Assembly: GCA_016874915.1 (NCBI GenBank)
Contig: VGSW01000018.1
Location: 1-35,469, forward strand
Length of the DNA: 35,469 nucleotides
Origin: Deltaproteobacteria bacterium
Lineage (GTDB): Bacteria; Desulfobacterota; Desulfobaccia; Desulfobaccales; 0-14-0-80-60-11
Direction of reading: 5' to 3'
This document shows positions 7,964 through 16,643 of the stretch, piece by piece. A program made the position numbers and the translations under genes. The notes below the pieces were generated by a model. It was not told the origin of the DNA. It made no database searches and was given only the letters and a program-made list of their open reading frames with translations. The first letter of the stretch is position 1. Every line of letters begins with the position of its first letter.

Positions 7964-8088
7964 CCGAATCCCGGCTCACTGATTAAGCGTGGTTAAGAAT
8001 ATAGTTCGGCAGCCATTAATCTCACATATAGCTAACCAGAGGCCCTCTCCGATTTTCACAGAAAACAGAAAACAGAAAACAGAAAACT
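7917..8088. repeat. Inverted heptamer arrays flanking the pheA-aroD junction
   Basis: TGTTTTC units repeat about four times at 7917-7953, and the complementary ACAGAAA units repeat about four times at 8056-8088, in inverted orientation around a 100-nt core. The first array codes for the AroD N-terminus, and the second begins at the pheA TAG stop. The two arms could pair in the transcript. Confidence 0.8.
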
Positions 8089-9172
8089 ATCCTAAAACCT
8101 CCACCCCCGGCGCCTTGGGGAAGGAACCCAGCAGCTTGAAATGGGCGCTGATGGATTCTATTTCTTCCAGGGCCGGGCGCACCTGGGGGTCTTCCCGGTG
8201 ACCGTCCAGGTCCACGAAGAAGAGGTAGCGCCAGGCCTCGTTCCTGGCCGGGCGGGAAACAATACGGGTCATGTTGATGCCCCGCTCCGCCAAGGGCCGC
8301 AGGGTATGGTATAGGGCGCCGGGGACGTTGTCCACCGCAAAAATGATGGAAGTCTTGTCGTGCCCCGTAGGTCCCGGAGTATGGGAGCCGATGACGAAGA
8401 AGTGGGTGACGTTTCCCGGGTTGTCTTCGATGCGCCGCTCCACCACCCGCAGATCATAGAGAGGCGCCGCGAAGGCTGAAGCGATGGACGCGGCGTTGGG
8501 GTTTTTGGCAGCTTTCTGGGCCGCCATGCCAGTGGAGCCCACTTCGATGATAGGAACCTCGGCCATGCGGGTGGCCAGCCAGCGCCGGCATTGGCCGTAG
8601 GCTTGGGGGTGGGTGTAGATCACCTCGATGTCCTGGCGCTGCCCGGATTTGGACAAGAGGTCGTGGGAAATCTCCAGGAAGATCTCGCCGCTGATTTTAA
8701 GAGAGGTTTCGGCAAAGAGGTCCAAGGTGACGTTAACCACGCCTTCGGTGGAATTCTCGATGGGCACCACCCCATAGTGGTACTTTCCCTTTTCCACTTC
8801 GGTGAAAACTTCCTGGATGGTGGCCAGGGGGCCGAAGCGGGTGGCCCGGCCGAACTTTTTCAAGGCTGCCAGGTGGGAAAAAGTGGCCTCCGGCCCCAGG
8901 AAGGCCACCCCCAGGGGGGCCTGGATTTCCCGGGCCGCGGAGATAACCTCCCGGAAGATGTTGCGCAGGGCCGCGGGGGTCAGGGGGCCGGGGTTAAGAT
9001 GCATCAGGTGGGCCAGGACTTCTTCCTCCCGTTGGAAATCCAGGGTCCCCTCCCCTTCTCCTTTTTTAATCCGGCCGATTTCCCGGGCCAGGGTCATGCG
9101 GCGGTTCAGGAGTTCCAGGAGTTCCCGGTCCAGGGCGTCAATTTGCTGGCGAATCTGTTCTTTTTCCGTCAT
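8087..9172 (-). CDS. pheA: Chorismate mutase / prephenate dehydratase (P-protein)
   Basis: Bifunctional enzyme of phenylalanine synthesis, 361 residues. Residues 1-90 are an AroQ-type chorismate mutase (IRQQIDALDRELLELLNRRM). Residues 92-270 are prephenate dehydratase (VAFLGPEATFSHLAA, GVVPIENSTEGVV). Residues 280-355 form an ACT regulatory domain with GALYHTL and a VSRP version of the ESRP phenylalanine-binding motif. The dehydratase motif usually written TRF reads THF here (NPGNVTHFFVIG): the catalytic threonine is kept, but the arginine is histidine. The start lies 3 nt after the preceding gene, with a GGAG inside that gene's last codons, so it is probably translationally coupled. Full length. 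Confidence 0.93.
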   Translation of the reverse strand: MTEKEQIRQQIDALDRELLELLNRRMTLAREIGRIKKGEGEGTLDFQREEEVLAHLMHLNPGPLTPAALRNIFREVISAAREIQAPLGVAFLGPEATFSHLAALKKFGRATRFGPLATIQEVFTEVEKGKYHYGVVPIENSTEGVVNVTLDLFAETSLKISGEIFLEISHDLLSKSGQRQDIEVIYTHPQAYGQCRRWLATRMAEVPIIEVGSTGMAAQKAAKNPNAASIASAFAAPLYDLRVVERRIEDNPGNVTHFFVIGSHTPGPTGHDKTSIIFAVDNVPGALYHTLRPLAERGINMTRIVSRPARNEAWRYLFFVDLDGHREDPQVRPALEEIESISAHFKLLGSFPKAPGVEVLG

Positions 9173-9175
9173 GGT

Positions 9176-10174
9176 TCATTTCTCCAGGATGGTTTCCTGG
9201 ATCTTGTGGCCGAAATGGCGGCCGGCTTCTTCCAGGGCGGCCAGCACCTTATCACCCGGCTGCAAGCTCACGATGGACACCGCTTCGCCGCCGGGACGGG
9301 TGAGGCGGATGGTTTCCGCGTTCTGGAGGATGGTGGTGATTTCCCGGCCCTCGGCTTCCGCGGCCACCAGCATCAGGGGGCGGCGCTCCACCTTGACCCG
9401 GCCCACCACCGCGGTCGCGGTGCGGCCCTCATGGTTGACGATGAGCACCTCGTCTCCGGCCTTCAGTTCCCCCAGGTACTTGGTCTTGGCGGAGCTTACC
9501 CGGATATAGGCGTGCACCGGCCCGGCATTAACCCTAAAAGGCCGGGGCGCCACGTAGGGGGTCTTCAGAGACTCGGCGTGCACCAGAAACAGCCCCCCGG
9601 AGGAGTTGCCCACCAGCATGCCTTCTCCCAGGCCCATGTTGGTGCAGGTGTCCACGCAGACCCGGTCGCCCATGCCCAGGGGCTCTATGCGGGTGATGCG
9701 GGCTTCCGTCAGTTCCAGGGCCGGGGAAGCCTCCTTCACCAGTCGGGCTATCTCTTTGATAAGCCCGGGACTGGACGCGGTGGCCACCAGCCCGTCCACC
9801 CCTTTCTCCAGCACCCCCAGCAGCATGCGGGCCGACTGGACGTCCTCGGCCTGAGCGAAGAGGTTTCCGTTTCCGGTCCGGGCCACCAGGTTCTCCAGGG
9901 GGATAACGGTCCAGTCGGTGGTGTGCACCACCACCGGCCCGGTGCGGGCCAGGCGCACCACTTCCTCCTCATCCTGGGAGCCGGTAATGGTGACCTCGCG
10001 CAGGTCCTTTCCGGGAACCAGGTCGCCGTCGGGGGCGATGATCGTGATGAGGCCCAGGGCCTTGACTTCCCCGGCCCGGCCTTCCGGGACCCACACCGCG
10101 TCCGCGCCGCTTTCCAGGGCGGTGGTCACCAGTTTCTTATCCCAGGGGTCTATCTTGACCCAAAGCTGCTTCAT
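9176..10174 (-). CDS. aroB': 3-Dehydroquinate synthase II (archaeal-type, AroB')
   Basis: NAD-dependent enzyme converting ADTH to 3-dehydroquinate, the second step of the alternative early shikimate pathway known from methanogens and some Desulfobacterota. It is 332 residues long. The family is recognised from MKQLWVKIDPWDKKLVTTALE, GADAVWVPEG, ITRIEPLGMGDRVCVDTC, and GGLFLVHAES. An AAGGA stands 7-8 nt before the ATG at 10174. Its partner, ADTH synthase, is directly upstream and pheA directly downstream, which supports the pathway reading. It is unrelated in sequence to classical AroB. Confidence 0.92.
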   Translation of the reverse strand: MKQLWVKIDPWDKKLVTTALESGADAVWVPEGRAGEVKALGLITIIAPDGDLVPGKDLREVTITGSQDEEEVVRLARTGPVVVHTTDWTVIPLENLVARTGNGNLFAQAEDVQSARMLLGVLEKGVDGLVATASSPGLIKEIARLVKEASPALELTEARITRIEPLGMGDRVCVDTCTNMGLGEGMLVGNSSGGLFLVHAESLKTPYVAPRPFRVNAGPVHAYIRVSSAKTKYLGELKAGDEVLIVNHEGRTATAVVGRVKVERRPLMLVAAEAEGREITTILQNAETIRLTRPGGEAVSIVSLQPGDKVLAALEEAGRHFGHKIQETILEK

Positions 10175-10191
10175 GGCTGCTTCCTTTACAT

Positions 10192-10272
10192 AGAGCGGTT
10201 TAGCGGTTCGGCGGTTTGGCCATTAACAAAAAATTGCCAAACCGCTAACCCGCTAACCCGCCAAACCGCAAC
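10192..10272. repeat. Heptamer-derived hairpin between ADTH synthase and DHQ synthase II
   Basis: GCGGTTTGGC (10211-10220) and GCCAAACCGC (10236-10245) make a perfect 10-bp stem with a 15-nt loop. The stem extends imperfectly outward through GCGGTTTA-like and TAACCCGC-like 7-nt units on both sides. There is no T-run, so it is not a convincing terminator. Confidence 0.7.
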
Positions 10273-11070
10273 TCACATCGCCTGCAAGAACGACAACGCC
10301 TCCTCCACCCCCACGTTTTCATGTACCAGCAGGCTCATGGCCCCCACCATGCGGGTGGGGTCCCGGTGCTGGAAGACGTTGCGGCCGATGGACAGCCCCG
10401 CGCCCCCGGCCTCGATGGAGCCCTTCACCATCTCCAGGATCTCCCGGTCCGAGCTCATCTTGGGACCCCCGGCGATGACCACCGGCACCGGGCAGCCCAT
10501 CACCACTTCCCGAAAAGATTCCACCGAGCCGGTGTAGGAGACCTTGATGATGTCCGCGCCCAGCTCCGCGGCCAGCCGGGCCACGTGCTTGATGACCCCC
10601 ACGTCGTATTCGTCTTTGATCTTCTCGCCCCGGGGGTACATCATGGCCAGCAAGGGCATGCCCCAGTCCCGGGCCTCCCGGGCCACCCGGCCCAAATCAG
10701 CCAGCATCTCCCTTTCCGAGCCGTTGCCGATGTTGATATGGATGGAGATGGCGTCGGCTCCCAGCTTGATGGCCTCCTCCACGGTGCACACCAGGGTCTT
10801 GGCGTTGGGGTAAGGGGAGAGCGCGGTGGACCCGGACAGGTGAATGATGAGGCCCACGTCTTTCCCTCGGCGGCGGTGGCCGCCTTCCACCAGGCCCTTG
10901 TGAATGACGATGGCGTTGGCGCCGCCCGCGGCCACCTTGTTGACCATGTCCTTCATGTCAATGAGGCCCTGAATAGGCCCCACCGTGACCCCGTGGTCCA
11001 TGGGGACGATGACGGTGCGCCCGGTTTCCCGGTTCATGAAGCGTTCCATGCGAATGAGTTTGCCAACCAC
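10273..11070 (-). CDS. aroA': 2-Amino-3,7-dideoxy-D-threo-hept-6-ulosonate synthase (ADTH synthase, AroA')
   Basis: Class I aldolase-type enzyme making ADTH, the committed entry to the archaeal-type shikimate route in place of DAHP synthase. Aldolase motifs visible: [11 protein letters not shown] (D25, H26), [11 protein letters not shown], and the Schiff-base lysine K176 in [12 protein letters not shown]. An open frame continues 28 codons further up, but I start it at the GTG at 11070. That codon follows GGAGGAGG by 5 nt and gives the usual family N-terminus ([11 protein letters not shown]); the upstream extension is proline/arginine-rich and overlaps the leader terminator. 265 residues. It is the first structural gene below the Tyr/Phe leader attenuator, so it is the main point of control. 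Confidence 0.92.
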   Translation of the reverse strand: MVGKLIRMERFMNRETGRTVIVPMDHGVTVGPIQGLIDMKDMVNKVAAGGANAIVIHKGLVEGGHRRRGKDVGLIIHLSGSTALSPYPNAKTLVCTVEEAIKLGADAISIHINIGNGSEREMLADLGRVAREARDWGMPLLAMMYPRGEKIKDEYDVGVIKHVARLAAELGADIIKVSYTGSVESFREVVMGCPVPVVIAGGPKMSSDREILEMVKGSIEAGGAGLSIGRNVFQHRDPTRMVGAMSLLVHENVGVEEALSFLQAM

Positions 11071-11124
11071 TTTTTCCTCCTCCCGCGGCCTCCCTGGATT
11101 AGCAGACGACCCCGGCCCGAAACG

Positions 11125-11161
11125 AAAAAGCCGTGGCCGCCTCGCCGGCGCCACGGCTTTT
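11125..11161 (-). terminator. Attenuator terminator upstream of aromatic operon
   Basis: AAAAGCCGTGGC and GCCACGGCTTTT form a 12-bp stem with a 12-nt loop, ending in five T (11129-11125). It sits 22 nt after the leader-peptide stop and 55 nt before the ADTH synthase start. A nested competing helix can form: transcript 11212-11201 with 11144-11135, and 11199-11189 with 11167-11157. That pairing uses both arms of the terminator. Confidence 0.85.
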
Positions 11162-11182
11162 AAAAGATTTTCTTACTCTGGG

Positions 11183-11266
11183 CTAAAGTCTTTTAAAAGT
11201 CGAGGCGCGGCCCAGGCCCGTAAAATAATAGTAGCTAAAATAATAATAGCGGGACCAGGGGAGCAT
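11183..11266 (-). CDS. Tyr/Phe-rich leader peptide of the aromatic amino acid operon
   Basis: A 27-codon ORF starting at ATG 11266 with GAGGA seven nt upstream and ending with TAG at 11183. The peptide begins MLPWSRYYYFSYYYFTGLG: eight of nine residues in the central block are tyrosine or phenylalanine, and a Trp precedes it. Its place between a strong promoter and an intrinsic terminator matches classical ribosome-stalling attenuators (as in E. coli pheA, pheST and trp). The Tyr/Phe codons lie at 11248-11222, so a ribosome stalled there would leave 11212-11189 free to form the antiterminator. A ribosome reaching the stop codon would cover that segment and let the terminator fold. The role is inferred; the sequence elements are directly visible. 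Confidence 0.85.
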   Translation of the reverse strand: MLPWSRYYYFSYYYFTGLGRASTFKRL

Positions 11267-11288
11267 TCTTTCTTCCTCGACTAGGTAA

Positions 11289-11317
11289 TTCTTAAATAAA
11301 CCTGTTTGGTATGTCAA
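11289..11317 (-). promoter_or_regulatory. Promoter of leader and aromatic operon
   Basis: TTGACA (11317-11312), a 17-nt spacer and TAAGAA(T) (11294-11289). The start site would fall near 11281, just ahead of the leader ribosome-binding site. Confidence 0.7.
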
Positions 11318-11335
11318 GAAAAAATTCGCAATCTT

Positions 11336-11421
11336 CTCACGCAAAGGCGCAAAGATTAAGATAAGTTTAAGAGCCACGGCCTTAGCCGTGGCCCTTGAAA
11401 ACTTGGCGTCTTGGCGTGAAG
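11336..11421. repeat. Nested palindromic element (GGCGCAAAG family)
   Basis: The outer arm CTCACGCAAAGGCGCAAAG (11336-11354) faces CTTGGCGTCTTGGCGTGA (11402-11419). The inner hairpin is GCCACGGC, CTTA, GCCGTGGC (11373-11392). The rest of the interval from 11422 to 11521 shows only an ACACCTG-type heptamer array (about 11493-11523) abutting the hemC stop. Confidence 0.75.
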
Positions 11422-11521
11422 TAGATTTTGGAAGCCTATTTGTGCGGAAGACGCAACCTACTAATGGCGGAGACGGCTCGCCCCATATCCCTAAAACCTG
11501 ACACCTGACACCTGAAACCTG

Positions 11522-12490
<969 letters not shown>

Positions 12491-12501
12491 GGCCGCCTCT
12501 T

Positions 12502-12726
12502 TTAACCGCAGGTACTGCACGACGTGGCGGCGCAGCCGGTGCAGGACGCGCCCTTGGGGTTGGAAGCCGCGGTGAACTTGTACCCCACCTTGGCGGCGCA
12601 GGCGCTCATGAGCTTTTCCACGTTCTTCCCCCCGCACATGGGGCACTCAACCTCCGGGTCGCTCCCGAAGACCAGTTTTTCAAACTCCTTGCAGCAGTCC
12701 TGACAACAAAATTCAAATATGGGCAT
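12502..12726 (-). CDS. FmdB-family zinc-ribbon protein
   Basis: Small 74-residue protein starting MPIFEFCCQDCCKEFEKLV, followed by CPMCGGKNVEKLMS. This is the FmdB/CxxC-CxxC regulatory-type zinc ribbon found widely in bacteria and annotated as a putative regulatory protein. The C-terminus is also cysteine-rich (CTGCAATSCSTCG), as in many members. GAGG lies 8 nt before the ATG. Its function is not established; it is cotranscribed with hemC (11-nt gap) on this layout. Two extra cysteines next to the usual ones (CC at both knuckles) are visible. Confidence 0.85.
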   Translation of the reverse strand: MPIFEFCCQDCCKEFEKLVFGSDPEVECPMCGGKNVEKLMSACAAKVGYKFTAASNPKGASCTGCAATSCSTCG

Positions 12727-12842
12727 GAGCCAAACCTCGTATTTGTTTTTTTATAGTAAAACCTAATCATTAGCCGCAGAGCGGCAATGTCTGACAATAA
12801 AATATTATCATATTTTAGCCCCTGGGAAAGCCCCGGCTCCAC

Positions 12843-12977
12843 AGAATTAAAAGATAAACCACCAAGACACAAAAGCACAAAGAATCACCAAGGAATATTT
12901 ATTGGCGTCCTGGGATTCCAGGACTTTTTCTTTGTATCTTTGTGTCTTTGTGTCTTGGTGGTGAGCCTTTTAATTCT
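12843..12977. repeat. Long nested palindrome after the export operon
   Basis: AGAATTAAAAG/CTTTTAATTCT forms the outer 11-bp arm, CCACCAAGACACAAA/TTTGTGTCTTGGTGG a 15-bp arm, and GTCCTGG/CCAGGAC the inner hairpin. It is a diverged relative of the GGCGCAAAG elements. It ends 4 bp from the stop of the last permease and could act as a 3' mRNA structure. Confidence 0.75.
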
Positions 12978-12980
12978 ACG

Positions 12981-14111
12981 CTACGCCAGCGTTCTCCGGA
13001 ACCGGAGTACGCTCAACGCCAGCATGGCGCTGCCCAGGCCCACCAGGGCCGCCATTTGGGGCCAAAGGACTTTAAGCCCCACTCCCTTGAGAAACACGTC
13101 CTGGACCACGATGACGAAATAACGCAAGGGATTGAGATAAGTGCAGTATTGGAAAAACGGCGGCATGTTGTTGATGGGGAAGATCAGCCCTGACATCATG
13201 ATGGCCGGAGTCAGAAAGAAGGTCCCGGCCATCATGGCCTGCTGCTGGGTGGAGGACGCGGTGGAAATGAGCAGCCCCAGGCCCACGGAGTTGAAAAGAA
13301 AGCTCACCGTACCCAGAAACAGCACCACGACGCTCCCCCGGAAAGGCACCTCGAACCACAGAACCGCGATGAGGGTCACCATGACCACTTCCAGCAAGGA
13401 AATAATGACAAAAGGGATGGTTTTCCCCAGGAGGAATTCCACCGGCCGGAGGGGGGTCACCAGGATCTGCTCCATGGTGCCGATCTCCCGCTCCCGGACC
13501 ACGGCCAGGGCGGTGAGCATAAGGCTCACCAGCATCACCACCATGGCAATGACCCCGGGGACGAAGGACCAGCGGCTGAGCAGGTTGGGATTGTAGGCGG
13601 CCCGGGGCTCCAGGGTCACCGGCGACTCCAGTTTGGCCCGCACTCCCAGGATCCTGAGCCGCGCCTGCATCTGGTCCAGAGTGTAGTCATTGAGGATGGT
13701 GCCGGCGTACCGGTTCACCACCTGGGCCGCGTTGGAATCGGTGGCGTCGGTGATGAACTGGAGCGGCGCTCCATGACCTGCCTTGAGTTTCTGGCTGAAA
13801 TCCCAGGGCAGATGGACCACAAAGGTGACCTGGCTGCGGTCGATGAGGTCTTTCATCTCCTTCTGATCCCGGATGAAATGGCTGACATTGAAATACCGGT
13901 TGGAGCGGAACCGGTCGGCCAGGCCCCGGGATTCCTGGCTGCGGTCTTCATCATAGATAGCCGTGGCCACGTTGGTGATGTCAAAGTTAATGGCGTAGCC
14001 ATAGGACAGAATCTGGACGATGGGGGGCACTATGAGGAAAAACCTTAGCTTCTTGTCCCGCCAGACCTGGATGAATTCTTTAATGATGATCTGCCAGATG
14101 CGCCGCCACAT
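12981..14111 (-). CDS. ABC-2 type permease (YbhR/YbhS-like), second copy
   Basis: Membrane subunit of an exporter. The 376-residue protein has an N-terminal membrane segment (LRFFLIVPPIVQILSYGYAI), a large external domain (residues 45-170), and five or so C-terminal membrane segments. It carries the family stretch VVREREIGTMEQILVTPLRP between them, the coupling-helix region that contacts the ATPase. Last gene of the export operon. The start follows a CCGAAAA heptamer array (14117-14142) and the MITE copy at 14278-14380. Substrate unknown; related E. coli YbhFSR exports drugs and cations. Same fold and about the same length as the neighbouring permease, so the two probably form a heterodimer. 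Confidence 0.88.
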   Translation of the reverse strand: MWRRIWQIIIKEFIQVWRDKKLRFFLIVPPIVQILSYGYAINFDITNVATAIYDEDRSQESRGLADRFRSNRYFNVSHFIRDQKEMKDLIDRSQVTFVVHLPWDFSQKLKAGHGAPLQFITDATDSNAAQVVNRYAGTILNDYTLDQMQARLRILGVRAKLESPVTLEPRAAYNPNLLSRWSFVPGVIAMVVMLVSLMLTALAVVREREIGTMEQILVTPLRPVEFLLGKTIPFVIISLLEVVMVTLIAVLWFEVPFRGSVVVLFLGTVSFLFNSVGLGLLISTASSTQQQAMMAGTFFLTPAIMMSGLIFPINNMPPFFQYCTYLNPLRYFVIVVQDVFLKGVGLKVLWPQMAALVGLGSAMLALSVLRFRRTLA

Positions 14112-14277
14112 AATAGTGTTTTCAGTTTTCGGTTTTCGGTTAAATAACTTGAAATTTGTTAATAAGTTACTTTTTAGCTTGTTTTTATTGAAAGAGAGGG
14201 CGCGATTTGGGTGAATAGCCCTTATTGCCTTCCAAAGCGCCTACCCTTGATCTCCGATTTCCAGGGACAACGATATT

Positions 14278-14380
14278 ATTACTCGGAGCATTAAAGAAGT
14301 TCCTTCCTTTTGCCCCCTCCCCCTTGAGGGGGGAGGGCGGGGGTGGGGGTGAGGGTAATCCATTTTCCGCTCCGAGTAAT
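14278..14380 (-). mobile_element. MITE-like element, copy 2
   Basis: 103 bp bounded by perfect 12-bp inverted repeats ATTACTCGGAGC and GCTCCGAGTAAT, nearly identical to 4674-4773 but inverted. It sits 1 bp from the permease stop codon at 14382. Central C-run/G-run hairpin, no ORF. Confidence 0.7.
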
Positions 14381-14381
14381 A

Positions 14382-15518
14382 TCACCTGATCTTTTTCTCG
14401 AACCGGCGCAGAGCCAGTAAAATGAATAGAACCGCAGCCCCTGCCAACATCAGGGCTTGGGGCCACAAAACCTCCAGGCCCACGCCCTTGAGATAAATTC
14501 CCTTGGAGATGGCCACCAGGTAACGGGCCGGCACCAGATAGGACATTAACTGGAGCGGCGCCGGCATCAGGTAAATGGCAAAGACGAACCCTGACAACAG
14601 GAAAGCCGGCAAAAAAGTGGTGAGTATGGCCATCTGGTAGGCCTGGAGCTGGTTTTGACAGGAAACCGAAATGAGCAGCCCATGTCCCAGGGTGGCCACC
14701 AGGAACAGGGCGGACATGCCCACCAGCAACGGCACGCTGCCCCTTAGGGGCACCTGGAAAAGGAACTGGGCCATGATAATGACAATGGCCATGTCCAGCA
14801 TACCCACAAAGAAATAAGGGCCCAGCTTGCCCAGGAGGAGTTCGCCTTTCTTCAGGGGGGTGGCCATAAGGCTCTCCATGCTCCCCCGCTCCACCTCCCG
14901 GACCACCGTGAGCGCGGTGAGCAGCGCCCCCACCATGGTCATGATGACCACGATGAGCCCGGGCACGATGAAGTTGATGCTCTCCAGGTCTTCGTTGAAC
15001 CACATCCTGGCATCCAGCTTCACCGGCGTCTCCAGGCGGATCAACCCCTTCCGGTTCAAGCGCTCTTGCAGCAGGTCCGCGTTAAATCCGGAAACCACGG
15101 CCTGCACATAGCCCAGGACGAGGTTGGCGGTGTTGGCGTCGGTGCCGTCCAGCAGGACCTGGACCTTGGCGGTGGTTTCCCCCTTTTTCAAGTGCCGGGA
15201 AAAGTCGTAAGGCAGCACCAGGGCCAGCGTCACCCGGCGATCGTCCATGAGGCGCTGGATTTCTTCATAGCTGAAAGGGTGATAGCGCACGTCAAAGTAT
15301 TCCGAGCCTTCAAAACGCTTGATGAAGTCCCGGCTCACCTGGGTGCGCTCCTGGTCGTACACTGCGGTGGGCACGTGTTTGATGTCGAAGGTGAGGGCAT
15401 AGCCGTAGAGCAGCAGCAGGATGATGGGGAGCAGGATAATGAGAATCAGGCTCCGGGGGTCCCGCCGGATGTGGATCAATTCCTTGCGAAATATGGCCCT
15501 GGTGCGCGCCCAGTTCAT
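14382..15518 (-). CDS. ABC-2 type permease (YbhS/YbhR-like), first copy
   Basis: Inner-membrane exporter subunit of 378 residues. It has an N-terminal membrane segment (SLILIILLPIILLLLYGYAL), a long periplasmic domain with TVVREVERGSMESLMATPLKK after it, and C-terminal membrane segments ending in a basic tail (RRFEKKIR). It follows the second ATPase by 163 nt, a gap filled with a CAGTTGC-type heptamer array and two hairpins. With the other permease it makes the transmembrane core. The order adaptor, ATPase, ATPase, permease, permease equals E. coli ybhG-F-S-R with ybhF split. Confidence 0.88.
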   Translation of the reverse strand: MNWARTRAIFRKELIHIRRDPRSLILIILLPIILLLLYGYALTFDIKHVPTAVYDQERTQVSRDFIKRFEGSEYFDVRYHPFSYEEIQRLMDDRRVTLALVLPYDFSRHLKKGETTAKVQVLLDGTDANTANLVLGYVQAVVSGFNADLLQERLNRKGLIRLETPVKLDARMWFNEDLESINFIVPGLIVVIMTMVGALLTALTVVREVERGSMESLMATPLKKGELLLGKLGPYFFVGMLDMAIVIIMAQFLFQVPLRGSVPLLVGMSALFLVATLGHGLLISVSCQNQLQAYQMAILTTFLPAFLLSGFVFAIYLMPAPLQLMSYLVPARYLVAISKGIYLKGVGLEVLWPQALMLAGAAVLFILLALRRFEKKIR

Positions 15519-15628
15519 GTCAGTTGCCAGCGGTCAGTTCCCAGTTGCCAGTGAGCAGTGAGCATTTTTTTCCTCGTTCCCAAGCTCCCGCTTGGGAACG
15601 CATTTTTTTTGCCAAGCTCTGCTTGGCA
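15519..15628. repeat. Heptamer array and double hairpin inside export operon
   Basis: About 15519-15565 is a 7-nt array (CAGTTGC, CAGCGGT, CAGTTCC, CAGTTGC, CAGTGAG, CAGTGAG). It is followed by CGTTCCCAAGC/GCTTGGGAACG (15575-15600, 11-bp stem), eight T, and TGCCAAGC/GCTTGGCA (15610-15628). A decayed copy of the double hairpin lies near 4918-4965. Confidence 0.75.
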
Positions 15629-15681
15629 TCCTAATCCAATTCTTCTAACTGAAAACCCAACACCCAGAACTCAAAACCCCC

Positions 15682-16620
15682 TCATCCCTTGGCTCGATCA
15701 ACTAAAGAAATGAACGCGTCCTCCAAGGTGGGGGGTACCCGGGCCATTCGATGCAGAGCGATATGGTTCGCCGCCAGAACGTTTTTAATGGCCTCTTCCA
15801 CCTCTTCGGCGTGAGTGGTGGCCACGTGGAGGCCGTAGCCGAAGACCGCGGCTTCCCTCACCCGGGGGAGCTTCTTGATGAGGTCCAGGGCCTCGCCCAG
15901 CCTGTCTCCGGGCTGGACCGCGATGATCTGCTCCGGCACCCCCTCCTTCAATTCCCGGGGCGTGCCCTGGGCAATGAGGCGGCCCGCGGAAATAAGCACC
16001 AGGCGGTCGCAGAACTCCGCTTCGTCCATGTAGTGGGTGGTCACCAGGATGGTCACCCCCTTGGCGGCCAGGGCGTAAATCAGGTCCCAAAAATTCCGCC
16101 GGGAAATGGGGTCCACCCCGCTGGTGGCCTCGTCCAGGAACAAAATCGGCGGCTCATGGAGGATGGCCGAGGCCAGGGCCAGACGCTGCTTCAACCCCAA
16201 AGGAAGCAGCCCGGTCAGTTCCCCGCGGCGTTCCCACAGGCCCACCAGGTTGAGAGCCTCCTGGGTGCGCTCCTTGACCCGGACGGGGGAAAGGCCGTAG
16301 ATGCCCCCGAAGAATCGCAGGTTTTCCTCCGCGGTGAGGTCCTGATAAAGGGAAAAACGCTGGGACATATACCCCAGATGTTGCCGGATCTGATCCTGCT
16401 TTCGGATGATGTCATAGCCACCCACCGTGCCGGCGCCGCGGGTGGGCAGCAGCAGGCCGCAGAGCATCCGGATGGTGGTGGACTTGCCCGCGCCGTTAGG
16501 CCCCAAAAACCCGAAGATCTCCCCCCGGTTGACCTGAAAACTGACCCGGTCCACTGCGGTGAAATTGCCGAAGACCTTGGTAAGGTCCTCAACGACTATG
16601 GCTTTTTCGTTTTCCATCAC
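15682..16620 (-). CDS. ABC exporter ATPase with degenerate signature motif (YbhF C-half-like)
   Basis: 312-residue ATP-binding subunit. Walker A is GPNGAGKSTT, Walker B ILFLDEATSGVD, and the switch histidine lies in VTTHYMDEAEFCDR. The signature region reads LLPLGLKQRLALA instead of LSGG. Such an LPLG form is typical, as I recall, of the second ATPase half of YbhF-type tandem proteins. A C-terminal extension (residues 225-312, PPTLEDAFISLV) is characteristic of drug-type exporters. Its partner ATPase at 17147-18097 has the canonical motif, so the pair probably forms an asymmetric dimer. It lies just downstream of the palindrome-flanked small gene. Start at the first of two ATGs; GTAATGTC-like upstream, no strong Shine-Dalgarno. 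Confidence 0.9.
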   Translation of the reverse strand: MMENEKAIVVEDLTKVFGNFTAVDRVSFQVNRGEIFGFLGPNGAGKSTTIRMLCGLLLPTRGAGTVGGYDIIRKQDQIRQHLGYMSQRFSLYQDLTAEENLRFFGGIYGLSPVRVKERTQEALNLVGLWERRGELTGLLPLGLKQRLALASAILHEPPILFLDEATSGVDPISRRNFWDLIYALAAKGVTILVTTHYMDEAEFCDRLVLISAGRLIAQGTPRELKEGVPEQIIAVQPGDRLGEALDLIKKLPRVREAAVFGYGLHVATTHAEEVEEAIKNVLAANHIALHRMARVPPTLEDAFISLVDRAKG

Positions 16621-16643
16621 TTATCTATAAACCAAAGACATTA

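Noticed and set aside
8591-10537. 648-codon open frame on the plus strand
   Set aside because: It lies antisense to pheA, DHQ synthase II and ADTH synthase, has Gly/His/Gln-rich shadow composition and no family features; it results from GC-rich codon bias.
11071-11154. 28-codon N-terminal extension of ADTH synthase
   Set aside because: Overlaps the attenuator terminator, has no ribosome-binding site, and the GTG at 11070 has a strong one.
14185-15003. 272-codon minus-strand frame over the MITE copy and permease
   Set aside because: Frame-shifted shadow of the permease gene continuing through the repeat; composition is not protein-like.
15575-15628. Hairpin plus T8 as an intrinsic terminator
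   Set aside because: The T-run follows the stem only on the plus strand, where no gene ends; on the operon strand no T-run follows.
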